From contig NZ_JACIEE010000001.1 of the NCBI RefSeq assembly GCF_014196765.1, positions 678,454 through 742,453 on the forward strand: 64,000 bases of DNA, written 5' to 3'. The notes beneath the pieces were generated by a model, which had not been told where the DNA came from, ran no database searches, and saw only the letters and a program-made list of their open reading frames with translations. This document shows positions 9,234-18,489 of this stretch, piece by piece. The stretch comes from Mycoplana azooxidifex (GTDB lineage: Bacteria > Pseudomonadota > Alphaproteobacteria > Rhizobiales > Rhizobiaceae). The position numbers and the translations under genes were made by a program. Position 1 is the first letter of the stretch. The number at the start of each line of letters is the position of its first letter.

Positions 9234-9914
9234 ATGGCAGAGCATGCAATGGAACGACCGCTTCGTCCGGGGGACCGCGCTCCCAACGTCGTACTCGACG
9301 CGATCAACCACGGCGGCAAGGTCGCGCTTGAAGATTTCCGCGGGCAATCGGCAGTGCTGGTGGGGCTCTATCGCGGGCTGCAGTGTCCCTTCTGCCGCCG
9401 GCACATTGCCGCCACCGCCGAACTCGCCTCGTCGCTGCACGAGAAGGGCATCGACAGCCTGACCGTCGTCAACACCCCGATAGAGCGCGCACGGCTCTAT
9501 TTCCGCTACCATCCGCTCCCGGGCGTGATCGCCGCGTCGGATCCCGACAGCATCGCCCATCGCGCCTTCGGCCTGCCCAACATGCAGTTCACCGAAGACG
9601 AGGACCAATGGCCCTACAAGATCTCGGTTCCGACGGTGATGGCGATGCGCGTGGACATGCCCGGCGAGTTGCCCGAGCCGATGAACCCCTTCGACGCATC
9701 GACCTTCCTCAACCGGCACGACGGCTACGAGATGACGCCCGAGGACGACAGGACCGACGAGCGGGCGGGCGGCCAACTGGTGGGAGAATTCCTGCTGGAC
9801 CGGGACGGCATCGTCCGCTGGTCGTTTACCGAGGTGGAGGGCGACGGGTCGAGCATGTTCGCGATTCCGAAGGCCGAGGAACTGATATCGGCCGCCTCGC
9901 GGCTTCCCCACTGA
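9234..9914 (+). CDS. Peroxiredoxin-like thioredoxin-fold (AhpC/TSA-type) protein
   Basis: 226 aa. N-terminal RPGDRAPNVVLDAINHGGKV followed by DFRGQSAVLVGLYRGLQCPFC is the entry to an AhpC/TSA thioredoxin fold. The CPFC pair (C51, C54) sits at the redox-active position. The length and the extended C-terminal half differ from 2-Cys peroxiredoxins, so it could be an oxidoreductase rather than a peroxidase. A GAGGAG ribosome site precedes the ATG, and the gene starts 18 bp after the cyclase stop, suggesting co-transcription and a possible redox link to the cyclase (inference). Confidence 0.8.
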   Translation: MAEHAMERPLRPGDRAPNVVLDAINHGGKVALEDFRGQSAVLVGLYRGLQCPFCRRHIAATAELASSLHEKGIDSLTVVNTPIERARLYFRYHPLPGVIAASDPDSIAHRAFGLPNMQFTEDEDQWPYKISVPTVMAMRVDMPGELPEPMNPFDASTFLNRHDGYEMTPEDDRTDERAGGQLVGEFLLDRDGIVRWSFTEVEGDGSSMFAIPKAEELISAASRLPH

Positions 9915-9930
9915 CGCCCCGCCCTGACCT

Positions 9931-10971
9931 TCAGGCAGGGACCGCATCCGCATGCCCCGGCGGACGCTGCCCGCCGGCGATGGAGAACCGCATTCGGTAC
10001 TCGCTGGGCGAAATGCCGAGAATCTTGCGGAAGATCTTGCGATAGGCGTTACTGTCGTCGTAGCCGCTCTGCCAGGCCACCTGCTCGATCGAGAGATAGG
10101 AGCGTTCGAGCAGTTCGCGCGATTTCGCGATCCTGAGCCGCTGCGAATATTCGGTCGGGTTGATCCCGGTCGCCTTGTGGAAGCGGCGCAGGAACGTGCG
10201 CTCGCCGAGCCCTGCCCGCTCCGCCATCATCTGCAGCGTGATGCCCTTGGTGTTTGCCCCATGCAGCCAGTGCTGGATCTTCAGGATCACCTGGTCGCCA
10301 TGGTCCATGCGCGGGGCGAACACGCTGTAGTAGCTCTGCTCGCGCGCGCCCGGATCGACCACCATAAAGCGTGCCGTCTCCAGCATCACGGTGGAGCCCA
10401 TGAAGCGGTCGACCAGTTTCAGCCCGAGGTTGATCCACGCCATCATCCCGCCGGTGGTGATGATGTCGCCCTCGTCGATCATCAGCTTGTCGGTGTCGAC
10501 GTTGACCTGGGGGAACTTGCGGGCGATCTGCTCGGCATGCGACCAGTGCGTCGTTAGCGACCGCCCTTCGACCAGCCCGGATTCGGCCAGCAGATAGGCC
10601 CCGCCGCAGACCGAGCTGACGACCGTCCCCTCGGCGTGCCGCTGCCGGAGCCACTCCGATATCTCGGAGAGGTCCCGTTTCACCTGCAGCTCGATCTTCA
10701 GCGTCGGCGGCAGGATCAGCGCTGAGAGCTGGCTCGCCGGCAGGTCCGGGTGGCTGTCGAAGCCCCGCGTCACCGTTCCGTCCAGGCCGAGCTTCCAGTG
10801 GCTGGAGCGGATCTGCGGTGCATTGGTCTCGTGCTGCTCGCGGCTCTTCAGGTTGGCGACGTTGAACATGTCGGTCAGCCCGTAGACGGCCGACATCAGC
10901 GCCTCCTCGTGCACGACGATGCCGATCTCCGCCGGCTCCATGGCCGTCACGTTTGTCAATTCTGCCCCCAT
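9931..10971 (-). CDS. GlxA-family AraC-type transcriptional regulator (DJ-1/PfpI sensor domain)
   Basis: 346 aa. The N-terminal two-thirds is a DJ-1/PfpI-like domain with a conserved cysteine elbow (VSSVCGGAYLLAESG) and GGMMAWINLGLKLVDRF. The C-terminal 100 residues are an AraC double helix-turn-helix (LQMMAERAGLGERTFLRRF and IEQVAWQSGYDDSNAYRKIF). An alternative start at 10941 (MEPAEIG) is possible, and neither start has a strong ribosome site. It is divergent from the exported hydrolase, which may be its target. Confidence 0.9.
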   Translation of the reverse strand: MGAELTNVTAMEPAEIGIVVHEEALMSAVYGLTDMFNVANLKSREQHETNAPQIRSSHWKLGLDGTVTRGFDSHPDLPASQLSALILPPTLKIELQVKRDLSEISEWLRQRHAEGTVVSSVCGGAYLLAESGLVEGRSLTTHWSHAEQIARKFPQVNVDTDKLMIDEGDIITTGGMMAWINLGLKLVDRFMGSTVMLETARFMVVDPGAREQSYYSVFAPRMDHGDQVILKIQHWLHGANTKGITLQMMAERAGLGERTFLRRFHKATGINPTEYSQRLRIAKSRELLERSYLSIEQVAWQSGYDDSNAYRKIFRKILGISPSEYRMRFSIAGGQRPPGHADAVPA

Positions 10972-11090
10972 CGTTGTCAGCTTTGCCGGTCGAGAGGCTC
11001 GGCAGGCGGATGTATCTATTCAAGCACAGCTTCGGAACGGAAGCCAAGAGTTGAAACAAAACAAAGACCTGCTTGAAAAGGAACGCAACC

Positions 11091-12089
11091 ATGTCAAAGG
11101 CACAGGCAATCACCGCGACGGCCACCGTCTCCCGCCGCAACATCCTCGCAGGCGCACTCGCAGCCGCCGCGACCGCGGCTGCCATCGGCGCGGCCAATTC
11201 CCCCGCAAAGGCAGCGGACGCTGCCGCAACCACCACCACACAAGGAGCAAGGACCATGGGCAGCACGATCATCACCCGCGACGGCGTCGAGATCTACTAC
11301 AAGGATTGGGGCCCGAAGGACGGCCCGGTCGTCGTCCTCGCCCACGGCTGGCCGCTGTCGTCCGACAGTTGGGAGGCCCAGGCCTTCCATCTCGCCAGCA
11401 ACGGCTTCCGCGTCATCACCCATGACCGCCGCGGCCACGGCCGCTCCAGCCAGCCCTGGGACGGCAACGACATGGACCACTATGCCGACGACCTGGCCGA
11501 CGTGATCGAGCAGTTGGACCTGAACGACATCTTCCTCGTCGGCTTCTCCACCGGCGGCGGCGAGATCACCCGCTACATCGGCCGCCACGGCACGGGCCGC
11601 ATCAAGAAGGCAGGCCTCATCTCCGCCGTGCCGCCGCTGATGGTCAAGACCAACAAGAACCCCGGCGGTCTGCCGAAGGAGGTCTTCGACGGCCTGCAGG
11701 CGGCAAGCCTCAAGGACCGCTCGCAGCTCTACAAGGACATCGCCTCGGGCCCCTTCTTCGGCTTCAACCGGCCGGGTGCCACACCGTCGCAGGGCATGAT
11801 CGACAGCTTCTGGCTGCAGGGCATGACGGGCGGCCACAAGAACACCTATGACAGCATCGTCGCCTTCTCGCAGACCGACTTCACCGAGGACCTGAAGAAG
11901 TTCGACGTGCCGACCATCATCATCCACGGCGAGGACGACCAGATCGTGCCGATGGACGCCGCCGGCCGCGCCTCGAAGAAACTGGTGCCGCAGGCGATCC
12001 TGAAGGTCTATCCGGGCGCCCCGCACGGCATCACCGACACCCACAAGGAGCAACTGAACGCCGACCTTCTGGAGTTCGCCCGGTCTTGA
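11091..12089 (+). CDS. Tat-exported alpha/beta hydrolase (non-haem chloroperoxidase/esterase-like)
   Basis: 332 aa. The N-terminus has a twin-arginine signal ([18 protein letters not shown]15-R16) ending near AKAADA, so it is probably periplasmic. The mature part has the alpha/beta hydrolase order HGWP oxyanion loop, GFSTGG nucleophile elbow, GEDDQIVP acid and APHGI histidine, closest in style to chloroperoxidase F/arylesterases. The ATG at 11091 follows AAAGGAACGC; an in-frame TTG at 11073 is less likely. Co-factor-free perhydrolase/esterase activity is expected. The physiological substrate is unknown. Confidence 0.88.
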   Translation: MSKAQAITATATVSRRNILAGALAAAATAAAIGAANSPAKAADAAATTTTQGARTMGSTIITRDGVEIYYKDWGPKDGPVVVLAHGWPLSSDSWEAQAFHLASNGFRVITHDRRGHGRSSQPWDGNDMDHYADDLADVIEQLDLNDIFLVGFSTGGGEITRYIGRHGTGRIKKAGLISAVPPLMVKTNKNPGGLPKEVFDGLQAASLKDRSQLYKDIASGPFFGFNRPGATPSQGMIDSFWLQGMTGGHKNTYDSIVAFSQTDFTEDLKKFDVPTIIIHGEDDQIVPMDAAGRASKKLVPQAILKVYPGAPHGITDTHKEQLNADLLEFARS

Positions 12090-12124
12090 GTGATCGCTTC
12101 GACACACATCGATCCTCGACAGCC

Positions 12125-12148
12125 GACGCCGCCCCACCGGGCGGCGTC
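12125..12148 (+). terminator. Strong GC hairpin after the hydrolase gene
   Basis: GACGCCGCCC-CACC-GGGCGGCGTC is a perfect 10-bp stem with a 4-nt loop, 35 bp after the hydrolase stop. No T-run follows, so it is either a weak intrinsic terminator or an RNA-stabilising hairpin. Confidence 0.5.
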
Positions 12149-12254
12149 TCAGCGTAACTTCATCGGGCACAAAAGCACCCTTCCGCCTTTCGGGGTTTCC
12201 GTTTCGCGTTGCGCTTCTATGTCTTGTCCCATGGACAAGACGAGAGAGAATGCA

Positions 12255-13964
12255 ATGAACGACCGGACCCCTGCCGAAACCGACACCATCCGCACCCTTG
12301 CGGTCGACCTGCCGGTCAACGCGACCTTCCACATCTGGTTGAAGGCGACCGAGCAGGACGGCATGGGCTCGGTCTCCTTCTCCAATGCGCGCGGCAGGTT
12401 CGGCGAGGTCTCGAGCGCGAATGCCGAGGAATACGGCCTGCGGCTCTACCAGGTCTTCGGCGGCGGCCCGGTGGAGGTGAGCTACGACACGGCGACGACG
12501 GCCGTCTCGGTGATCTACTGGTTCACCGCCGCCGACGTGCTGGAAACCGGCATCACCGTCGTCCACACCAGCAAGAACAACGCAGCCCCGGACCTTCCGG
12601 GCAGCTACCACTTCCGCCCCCCCTTCGGCTGGATGAACGACCCGAACGGCTTCGGCCGCTTCGACGGCCGGCCGCATCTCTTCTATCAGCACTATTCGCA
12701 CGGACTGCGCTGGAACACGATGCACTGGGGCCATGCGGTTTCCTCCGACTACCTGCGCTGGCGCCACCTGCCGATCTTCCTCTTCCCCTCGGAGGACCTG
12801 ACGGTCCGGCCCGACAAGCGCGGCGGCGCCTTTTCCGGGACCACCATCCCGCTGGTCGACGGCCCCGGCATTCGCGTCTTCTTCACCGAGCAGGTGGCCG
12901 ATCGCCAGCCCGAGCAGCAGGTCCAGCTGACGGCCACCTCCTCCGACCTGATCACCGCCGGACAGGCCGAGGTGATCCTGCCGAGCCGGCCGACCGGCCA
13001 GGGGCTGACGCTCGATTTCCGTGATCCCTACGTCTTCCGTGGACCGGACGGGCTGTGGAAGATGCTGCTCGGCAGCCAGAGCGACGATGGCGGCGTGATC
13101 CTGCTCTATGAGACGCAAGACCCGACCGCCGCTGCCGGCTGGACCTATGTCGGCAAGCTCCTGGTGGAGGAGCGCTACCGCACCACCGCGATCGAGTGCC
13201 CCTGCCTGCTGCCGCTGGACGGACCGGCGACCAGCCCCTCGACGCGCTGGGTGCTGATCTACGGACTGATGCACAGCCGCGACGAGGCGACCGGCCGGCA
13301 GAACCTGACGATGGCCGACGTCGGTTGGTTCGACGGTCGCAGCTTCTCCAAGGAGCTCGGCCAGGAACTCGACTTCGGCACCGACAACTACGCCTTCCAG
13401 GCCTTCCTCGACGGCGACCGCGTGGTGGGGATCGGCTGGCTCGCCAACTGGGCCGACGCCCACCCGGACATCGACTTCCCGACGGCCATGACGCTGCCGC
13501 GCGCGATGCATCTCTCCGACGGCAAGCTGCTGACGCCGCCGATCGGCGCGGCCGAAAGCCTGCGCGCCCGCATCCTCGACCGGACGCGGCTTTCGGCTGG
13601 GGAAACGGTGATGTTCGACAGCGGCGCCGTCGAGATCCTGTTCGACCTCGCCGAGCCGGGAACGGCGTTCGAGCTCGCGCTCGATCACCCCGACGCGGAG
13701 ATCGCCGTCTTCCGCGACCAGCACGGGCTCGGCATCCGCTACGAGCGGCCGGGGCAGCCGCCATCGCCGCACTACGTCGCCCATGGCGCAAACCCGCGCC
13801 GGGTGCGCATCTTTCTCGACTACGGCTCGATCGAGGTCTTCGCCGATCGCGGCCGCTGGACCGGCACCAAGCGCATCGACGGCTTCGAGCCGATCCGTTC
13901 GGCACGGATGAAAGCGGCTGCCGGCGCCGTCGCGCAGGCGACGGTCTGGGCGCTGAAGCCATGA
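12255..13964 (+). CDS. Glycoside hydrolase family 32 protein (levanase/invertase/beta-fructosidase)
   Basis: 569 aa. All three GH32 catalytic signatures are present: WMNDPNG (nucleophile Asp near residue 129), FRDP (transition-state Asp near 256) and the acid/base Glu in TAIECPCL (near 313). The C-terminal beta-sandwich ends with FLDYGSIEVFADRGRW. It should release fructose from sucrose, levan or inulin-type chains. About 110 residues precede the catalytic domain and look like an extra beta-rich module. No signal peptide is seen, so it is probably cytoplasmic. The start at 12255 follows CGAGAGAGAATGCA; earlier in-frame starts lack ribosome sites. No sugar transporter or regulator sits next to it. 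Confidence 0.93.
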   Translation: MNDRTPAETDTIRTLAVDLPVNATFHIWLKATEQDGMGSVSFSNARGRFGEVSSANAEEYGLRLYQVFGGGPVEVSYDTATTAVSVIYWFTAADVLETGITVVHTSKNNAAPDLPGSYHFRPPFGWMNDPNGFGRFDGRPHLFYQHYSHGLRWNTMHWGHAVSSDYLRWRHLPIFLFPSEDLTVRPDKRGGAFSGTTIPLVDGPGIRVFFTEQVADRQPEQQVQLTATSSDLITAGQAEVILPSRPTGQGLTLDFRDPYVFRGPDGLWKMLLGSQSDDGGVILLYETQDPTAAAGWTYVGKLLVEERYRTTAIECPCLLPLDGPATSPSTRWVLIYGLMHSRDEATGRQNLTMADVGWFDGRSFSKELGQELDFGTDNYAFQAFLDGDRVVGIGWLANWADAHPDIDFPTAMTLPRAMHLSDGKLLTPPIGAAESLRARILDRTRLSAGETVMFDSGAVEILFDLAEPGTAFELALDHPDAEIAVFRDQHGLGIRYERPGQPPSPHYVAHGANPRRVRIFLDYGSIEVFADRGRWTGTKRIDGFEPIRSARMKAAAGAVAQATVWALKP

Positions 13965-13998
13965 GGCGATCGCAGCGGCGATCGCAGCCGGCCGGTTC

Positions 13999-14487
13999 TC
14001 AGGCGCTTGCCATACGTCCGTAGGCGAGCACGAACAGGACGAGGCTTGCAAGCGAGGTCGCCGTGCGCACGTGGTTCCAGGCGGTCCAGTTCGCAAGGTA
14101 GCCGCTCCAGAGCGAGGCCGCCTCGGCGCTCTGAGGGCTCACGGCCGCAAGCGCATCGTTCATCGGCACGTTCACGACGATCGTCACACCGATCGTGCCG
14201 ACGAGGAAGACGAGCGCGGCCGCGATGGCGAACCCGCTTCCCGGTGTGCCTTGCAGGAAGGCAACGACGAGGATTGCGAGTGCCACGACCGCCGTGCCGA
14301 GGAAGACGACGAAAAACAACGGGTTCTGTATGACATCGTTGATCGCATTCATCGCGGCGATGCCGCCCGACGCAGGCAGGCGGCCGAGTGCGGCCATGAT
14401 GCAGGCGGAGAAGATGAAGAACAGGCCGGCGTTCAGGCCGGTGCCGATCGACGCGATCAGGACGAGATAGACCAGTGCCGATGCCAT
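13999..14487 (-). CDS. DUF1772 (anthrone oxygenase-like) four-helix membrane protein
   Basis: 162 aa. Four hydrophobic segments cover roughly residues 1-25, 55-75, 85-107 and 140-160. The N-D-x-x-Q-N-P pattern (AINDVIQNPLF) and the VNVPMNDAL motif in the third-to-fourth-helix loop are characteristic of DUF1772 proteins. The start at 14487 follows CGAGGAGACGTCA. Related proteins are integral inner-membrane proteins of unknown role in bacteria; some fungal relatives act as anthrone oxygenases. It is convergent with the GH32 gene and divergent from the VWA gene. Confidence 0.85.
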   Translation of the reverse strand: MASALVYLVLIASIGTGLNAGLFFIFSACIMAALGRLPASGGIAAMNAINDVIQNPLFFVVFLGTAVVALAILVVAFLQGTPGSGFAIAAALVFLVGTIGVTIVVNVPMNDALAAVSPQSAEAASLWSGYLANWTAWNHVRTATSLASLVLFVLAYGRMASA

Positions 14488-14714
14488 TGACGTCTCCTCG
14501 TTTCGGCTCGTGTACGCGCGGCAAAACGTGGTGCCGGCGCACAGAGATCGCATCACCGAGAGTTGAACGCAATTGCGATTCTGCCGGACCGCCGGCCCGT
14601 GCTACAGTTCCGCAAGATATGGCTGACGCAGGACGATGTGTCGCGCATTTTCCTGCCGGTCTCGTTTTCGCCCCGCCGGGCGCCTGCGAACATGTCCGAA
14701 GGAGGGAATGCTGC

Positions 14715-15512
14715 ATGCTGGCTGCCGCACTCGCCACACTCCTGAGCCTGACAGCCTATGGTGAGGCGACCGGCGTCGCCGCCGAGGCCGGCACCGATGT
14801 CGATCTGGAACTGGTCCTCGCCGTCGACGTGTCCGGCTCGATGGACCTGGAGGAAGCGCAGATCCAGCGCGCCGGCTACGTGTCGGCGCTGATGCATCCG
14901 GAGTTTCTGTCCGCAGTCCGCGAAGGCTTCCAGGGGCGCATCGCCATCAGCTATTTCGAATGGGGCGGCACGATCAGCAAGAATTCCCAGATGCCGTGGG
15001 TGCTGATCGAGACGGCGGGCGACGCCGAGCGCTTTGCCAGGATGATCAAGGAACGGCCCTTCGCCTCCATGCGCGGCACCTCGCTCTCGGCGGCGATCTC
15101 CTATGGCTCGAAACTCTTCGACGGCAACGGCTATGCCGGCACGCGCCGGGTGATCGACGTGTCGGGAGACGGCCCGAACAACTACGGCGCTCCCGTCACG
15201 CCGGCGCGCGATGCCGCCACCTCGCTCGGCATCGTCGTCAACGGGCTCGCGATCATGGTCCGCCCGTCGGCGGCCTACGGCCCGCTGGACCGCTACTATG
15301 CCGACTGCGTCATCGGCGGGCCCGGCGCCTTCGTCGTCGCCGTGCAGGAGCCCGAGGATTTCGCGATCGCGATACGCCGCAAGCTGATCCTCGAGGTCAG
15401 CGGCAACCGGCCTCCCGCAACCGTCATCCCCGTCGCCGGCGATGCCGATTGCATGATCGGCGAAAAGCTCCGCCCCGGCTTTGACCGCTATTACCCCGAA
15501 CTCGACCGGTAG
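14715..15512 (+). CDS. DUF1194 exported von Willebrand factor A-like protein
   Basis: 265 aa. A short signal peptide (MLAAALATLLSLTAYG) precedes LVLAVDVSGSMDLEEAQIQR, which carries the DxSxS metal-ion-dependent adhesion site. The rest has the DUF1194 form (ISYFEWGG, RGTSLSAAISYG, RRVIDVSGDGPNNYG). The start at 14715 was chosen for GAAGGAGGGA just upstream. It is probably periplasmic or extracytoplasmic with a protein-binding role. Function and partner are unknown. Confidence 0.88.
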   Translation: MLAAALATLLSLTAYGEATGVAAEAGTDVDLELVLAVDVSGSMDLEEAQIQRAGYVSALMHPEFLSAVREGFQGRIAISYFEWGGTISKNSQMPWVLIETAGDAERFARMIKERPFASMRGTSLSAAISYGSKLFDGNGYAGTRRVIDVSGDGPNNYGAPVTPARDAATSLGIVVNGLAIMVRPSAAYGPLDRYYADCVIGGPGAFVVAVQEPEDFAIAIRRKLILEVSGNRPPATVIPVAGDADCMIGEKLRPGFDRYYPELDR

Positions 15513-15661
15513 CCCCTCTCCGGAGCCGTAGGCCGCTCGGAAAAGGTGCCGAAGCGCACGCCGTCAGGGGCCGGCCGGGCGAGCCGCGACCCATCGTGAC
15601 CGCTGGAAATTCCATCCAGATGCCCGCAACCTATTCCTCTGTTTATGGAAATGTGCTTTAA

Positions 15662-15677
15662 TTGAATGAACGTTCAG
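15662..15677. promoter_or_regulatory. TetR-type operator, copy 1 (Rieske promoter)
   Basis: TTGAATGAACGTTCAG contains the perfect palindrome TGAACGTTCA. It matches the other two copies (18517-18532, 25596-25611) under the dyad YTGAAyrwwyrTTCAR. It lies 19 bp upstream of the Rieske start, so a bound repressor would block transcription. The likely binder is the BetI-like regulator at 23995-24699 (inference). Confidence 0.65.
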
Positions 15678-15695
15678 CAAGATATGGGGAAGAAC

Positions 15696-16895
15696 ATGAA
15701 CGAAATGATACGGGACATCTCCATTCCGAACGACTGGGACCGCAGCGGGCTGCCCGGCTGGTGCTACCACAGCAACGCCCTGCTGGAGCTTGAAAAGCAG
15801 CATGTTTTCCGCGAGCACTGGCAGATCGCCTGCCACGTCTCCGACATGCCCGAGCCGGGCAACTACATCACCCTCGACATCGTCGGCGAGCGGGCGCTGG
15901 TCCTGCGCGACCAGGACGGCGCGGTGAAGGCCTTCCACAACATCTGCCGCCACCGCGGCTCGCGGCTGGTGGCCGACGAGAGCGGCACCTGCCGCAACGC
16001 GCTCGTCTGTCCTTTCCACGGCTGGGTCTACAATCTCGACGGAACGCTACGGGGTGCTGCCCGCCCCCGCTCCTTCCCGCCGATGGACAAGAACGAATTC
16101 GCGCTGAAGACCATCGAATGCGAGGTGTGGCAGGGCTTCGTCTTCATCCGCTTCGCGCCCGGGCCGCAGCCTGCCGTCGCCGAGATGATGCGCCCCTTCG
16201 AGGCCGAGCTCTCCCACTACCGCCCGGCCGAAATGGTGCCGGCCGGGGAGATCCATACGCAGGAGACGCCGGTCAACTGGAAGTCGGTGCGCGATGTCGA
16301 CAACGAAGGCTATCACGTGGCCATGGCCCATCCGGCCCTGCAGGATCTCTACGGCTCGACCTACTACGACGAGCCCTTCGTCGACGGGCTGTGCCGGTCG
16401 TTTGCGACCGTCAACCCGCATGCCGGCCGCCGCTGGAGCGTGGGCCGCTACGTGAAGATCGCGCCGGAGAACACAGCCCTGCCCGAGCACCTGCGCAAGG
16501 CCTGGATCTATTTCGGCATCTTCCCGAACGCGGTGATCGCGGTGACGCCGGAAAGCCTGCAGTTCTACCAGGAATTCCCGCTCGCGGTCGGCCGCACCAT
16601 GCTGCGCAGCGCCGTTTACCGCTACCGCGACGAAACGCGCGAGCAGACCGCCGCCCGCTACCTCGCCGCCCGCATCGACCGCGACACGCAATCCGAGGAC
16701 GTGCAACTGACGATCTGGTCCAACGAGGCGATGACGTCTGCCGCTTTCGCCGGCTTCTACCTCTCCGACCTCGAATACGGCGTACGCACCCACCACGACC
16801 ACCTGCGCAAGGTCCTGCCGGTGATGACGCTTGCCGGGGCGCCGGAGGAAGGCGGGATGGCGGCGGTGAATGCCGGGATGGCGAATAGGGAGTAG
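15696..16895 (+). CDS. Rieske [2Fe-2S] non-haem iron oxygenase, alpha subunit (betaine-demethylase type)
   Basis: 399 aa. The Rieske cluster ligands are CRHRGSR and, 16 residues after its histidine, CPFHGW. The mononuclear iron site is DVDNEGYHVAMAHP (bridging Asp and two His), with a C-terminal SEDVQL Asp. This is the architecture of ring-hydroxylating dioxygenase alpha subunits and of the trimethylamine-type demethylases (glycine betaine, stachydrine and carnitine oxygenases). ATG 15696 has GGGGAAG upstream; ATGs at 15666 and 15684 are less likely, the first lying inside the operator. No reductase gene is nearby, so electrons must come from elsewhere. Substrate is inferred only from context: an N-methylated amine. 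Confidence 0.9.
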   Translation: MNEMIRDISIPNDWDRSGLPGWCYHSNALLELEKQHVFREHWQIACHVSDMPEPGNYITLDIVGERALVLRDQDGAVKAFHNICRHRGSRLVADESGTCRNALVCPFHGWVYNLDGTLRGAARPRSFPPMDKNEFALKTIECEVWQGFVFIRFAPGPQPAVAEMMRPFEAELSHYRPAEMVPAGEIHTQETPVNWKSVRDVDNEGYHVAMAHPALQDLYGSTYYDEPFVDGLCRSFATVNPHAGRRWSVGRYVKIAPENTALPEHLRKAWIYFGIFPNAVIAVTPESLQFYQEFPLAVGRTMLRSAVYRYRDETREQTAARYLAARIDRDTQSEDVQLTIWSNEAMTSAAFAGFYLSDLEYGVRTHHDHLRKVLPVMTLAGAPEEGGMAAVNAGMANRE

Positions 16896-17000
16896 TTGGC
16901 TGCAGGGTGCTTCGGCGCTGCCTGCACAGACGGCGAAGGGCGGAACCTTGCGGTTGCCGCCCTTCCATTCTCTTGCCCTTCCGCTTCGATCCATAAACTA

Positions 17001-17019
17001 TTCGCTATTCGCTACTCAC
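17001..17019. repeat. 19-bp repeat, copy 1 (partner at 21615-21633)
   Basis: TTCGCTATTCGCTACTCAC occurs here and, with one mismatch, at 21615-21633. Each copy lies across the stop codon of a minus-strand gene. The remaining 16896-17015 gap shows nothing else. Confidence 0.5.
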
Positions 17020-18440
17020 CCCCGCCACAGCCCCTCCCGCGCCAGGTCGTCCATCGTCAGCTCGATGCCGCGGCGCAGGATGTCGGCCATGTCGTCGATC
17101 TGGGCTTGCGTGATCGTCAGCGGCGGGGACATGACGCACATGTTGATCAGCGGCCGCACCAGCAGCCCCAGTTCCTGGCAATGGCCGTCGATGCGCTTGC
17201 CCACTTCCAGGTCGAGCGTCAGCGGATTGTTGCTGACCCGGTCGGCCACGCATTCGATGCAGGCCATCAGCCCCATGCCGCGCACCTCGCCGACGAGCGG
17301 CAGGTCTTCCAACGCCTTCAGGCGCGACTGGAAGTGAGAGGAGACGGCGCGGGCATGCTCCAAGAGGCCCCCCTCGAGGATGTCGAGGTTCTTCAGCGCC
17401 ACCGCACAGCCGATCGGATGGCTGGAATAGGTCAGGCCGTGCGCGAACATCGCCTCGGAGTGGTTGGAGCGGCGCAGTTCCTCCAGGAGCCTTCCTGCGA
17501 TCATCACGCCGCCGAGCGGGAAGTAGCCCGACGTGACACCCTTGGCAAAGGTGATCATGTCCGGGTCCAGCCCGAACACGTCTTGCGAGGCGAACACATG
17601 CCCGAGCCGTCCGAACGCCGTCACCACCTCGTCGGCGATGAAGAGGATGTCGTGTTCCCGGCAGAGTTCGCGCATCCGGAAGAGATAGCCGTCCGGTGGC
17701 ACGATGACGCCGCCCGATGCCATGACCGGCTCGGCGATGAAGGCGCCGATGCGCTCGGCGCCGGCCGTCTCGATGACGTTGCGGAACTCGGCGACGAGAT
17801 AGTCGCAGAACTCCGCCGCGCCGACGCCGTCGGGCCTGCGGAACGGATTCGGGCAAGCGAGCTTGATCACCTGGTCGCTCGCACTGTCCATCCAGTCGTG
17901 ATCGCGCGGGCGGCCGTTCAGCGAAGCCGAGAGATAGGTCGAGCCGTGATAGCCGCCCTGGCGGGAGACGATCAGCTTCTTCTCCCCCCGCCCCTTGACG
18001 TTGTTTGCAAACTGCATGAAGCGCAGCGCCGTCTCCACCGCCGACGAACCGCCGGTCGTGTAGAACACGTGGTCGACGCCCTGCGGCGCATGGTCGGCAA
18101 GCCGCTTCGACAGGATCGCCGAGGGCGCGTTCGTCGTGTACCAGGGCGAGTTGTAGGAAAGCTCCATCGCCTGCGCGGCCATGACGTCGGCGAGTTCCTT
18201 GCGCCTGTGGCCGGCATTGACGCACCACATGCCGGCCGGTCCGTCGATCAGCCTGCGGCCCGCCGCGTCGGTGACGTAGATCCCCTCGCCCGCCTCGAGC
18301 CGCCCGCGCGCTTCCGCACCGATCGACCCCGATACCGGCCAGGGCTGCACGAGATGCCCCTCGGCAAGGCGGGTCAGTTCGTCCTTTGCCTCTTCGCCTG
18401 CAGAGCCGGCTTCCCGGATCGTCTTCGGTATCGCAGCCAT
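17016..18440 (-). CDS. PLP-dependent class III aminotransferase
   Basis: 474 aa with the class III layout: GPAGMWCVNAGH near the N-terminus, the TTGGSSAVETALRF phosphate-binding region, AEPVMASGGVIVPPDGY, the D-E pair in FIADEVVTAFGR, and the Schiff-base lysine in FAKGVTSGY (about K300). It would transaminate an omega-amino group or amine. ATG 18440 has CAGGAG upstream at good spacing; an in-frame start at 18458 has none. It is transcribed away from the transporter operon from a shared region containing operator copy 2, so it belongs to the same regulon. Amino donor and keto product are unknown. Confidence 0.92.
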   Translation of the reverse strand: MAAIPKTIREAGSAGEEAKDELTRLAEGHLVQPWPVSGSIGAEARGRLEAGEGIYVTDAAGRRLIDGPAGMWCVNAGHRRKELADVMAAQAMELSYNSPWYTTNAPSAILSKRLADHAPQGVDHVFYTTGGSSAVETALRFMQFANNVKGRGEKKLIVSRQGGYHGSTYLSASLNGRPRDHDWMDSASDQVIKLACPNPFRRPDGVGAAEFCDYLVAEFRNVIETAGAERIGAFIAEPVMASGGVIVPPDGYLFRMRELCREHDILFIADEVVTAFGRLGHVFASQDVFGLDPDMITFAKGVTSGYFPLGGVMIAGRLLEELRRSNHSEAMFAHGLTYSSHPIGCAVALKNLDILEGGLLEHARAVSSHFQSRLKALEDLPLVGEVRGMGLMACIECVADRVSNNPLTLDLEVGKRIDGHCQELGLLVRPLINMCVMSPPLTITQAQIDDMADILRRGIELTMDDLAREGLWRG

Positions 18441-18489
18441 TCCCCACTCCTGAACCATAGGAAACCAGTAATTTTCGCATTCAAATCAC

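Noticed and set aside
11094..14096. 1000-codon open frame on the minus strand
   Set aside because: Antisense to the hydrolase and GH32 genes, whose catalytic motifs are clear. High GC keeps the opposite frame open.
15666..15668. Earliest ATG for the Rieske gene
   Set aside because: It lies inside the 16-bp operator and has no ribosome site; ATG 15696 follows GGGGAAG.
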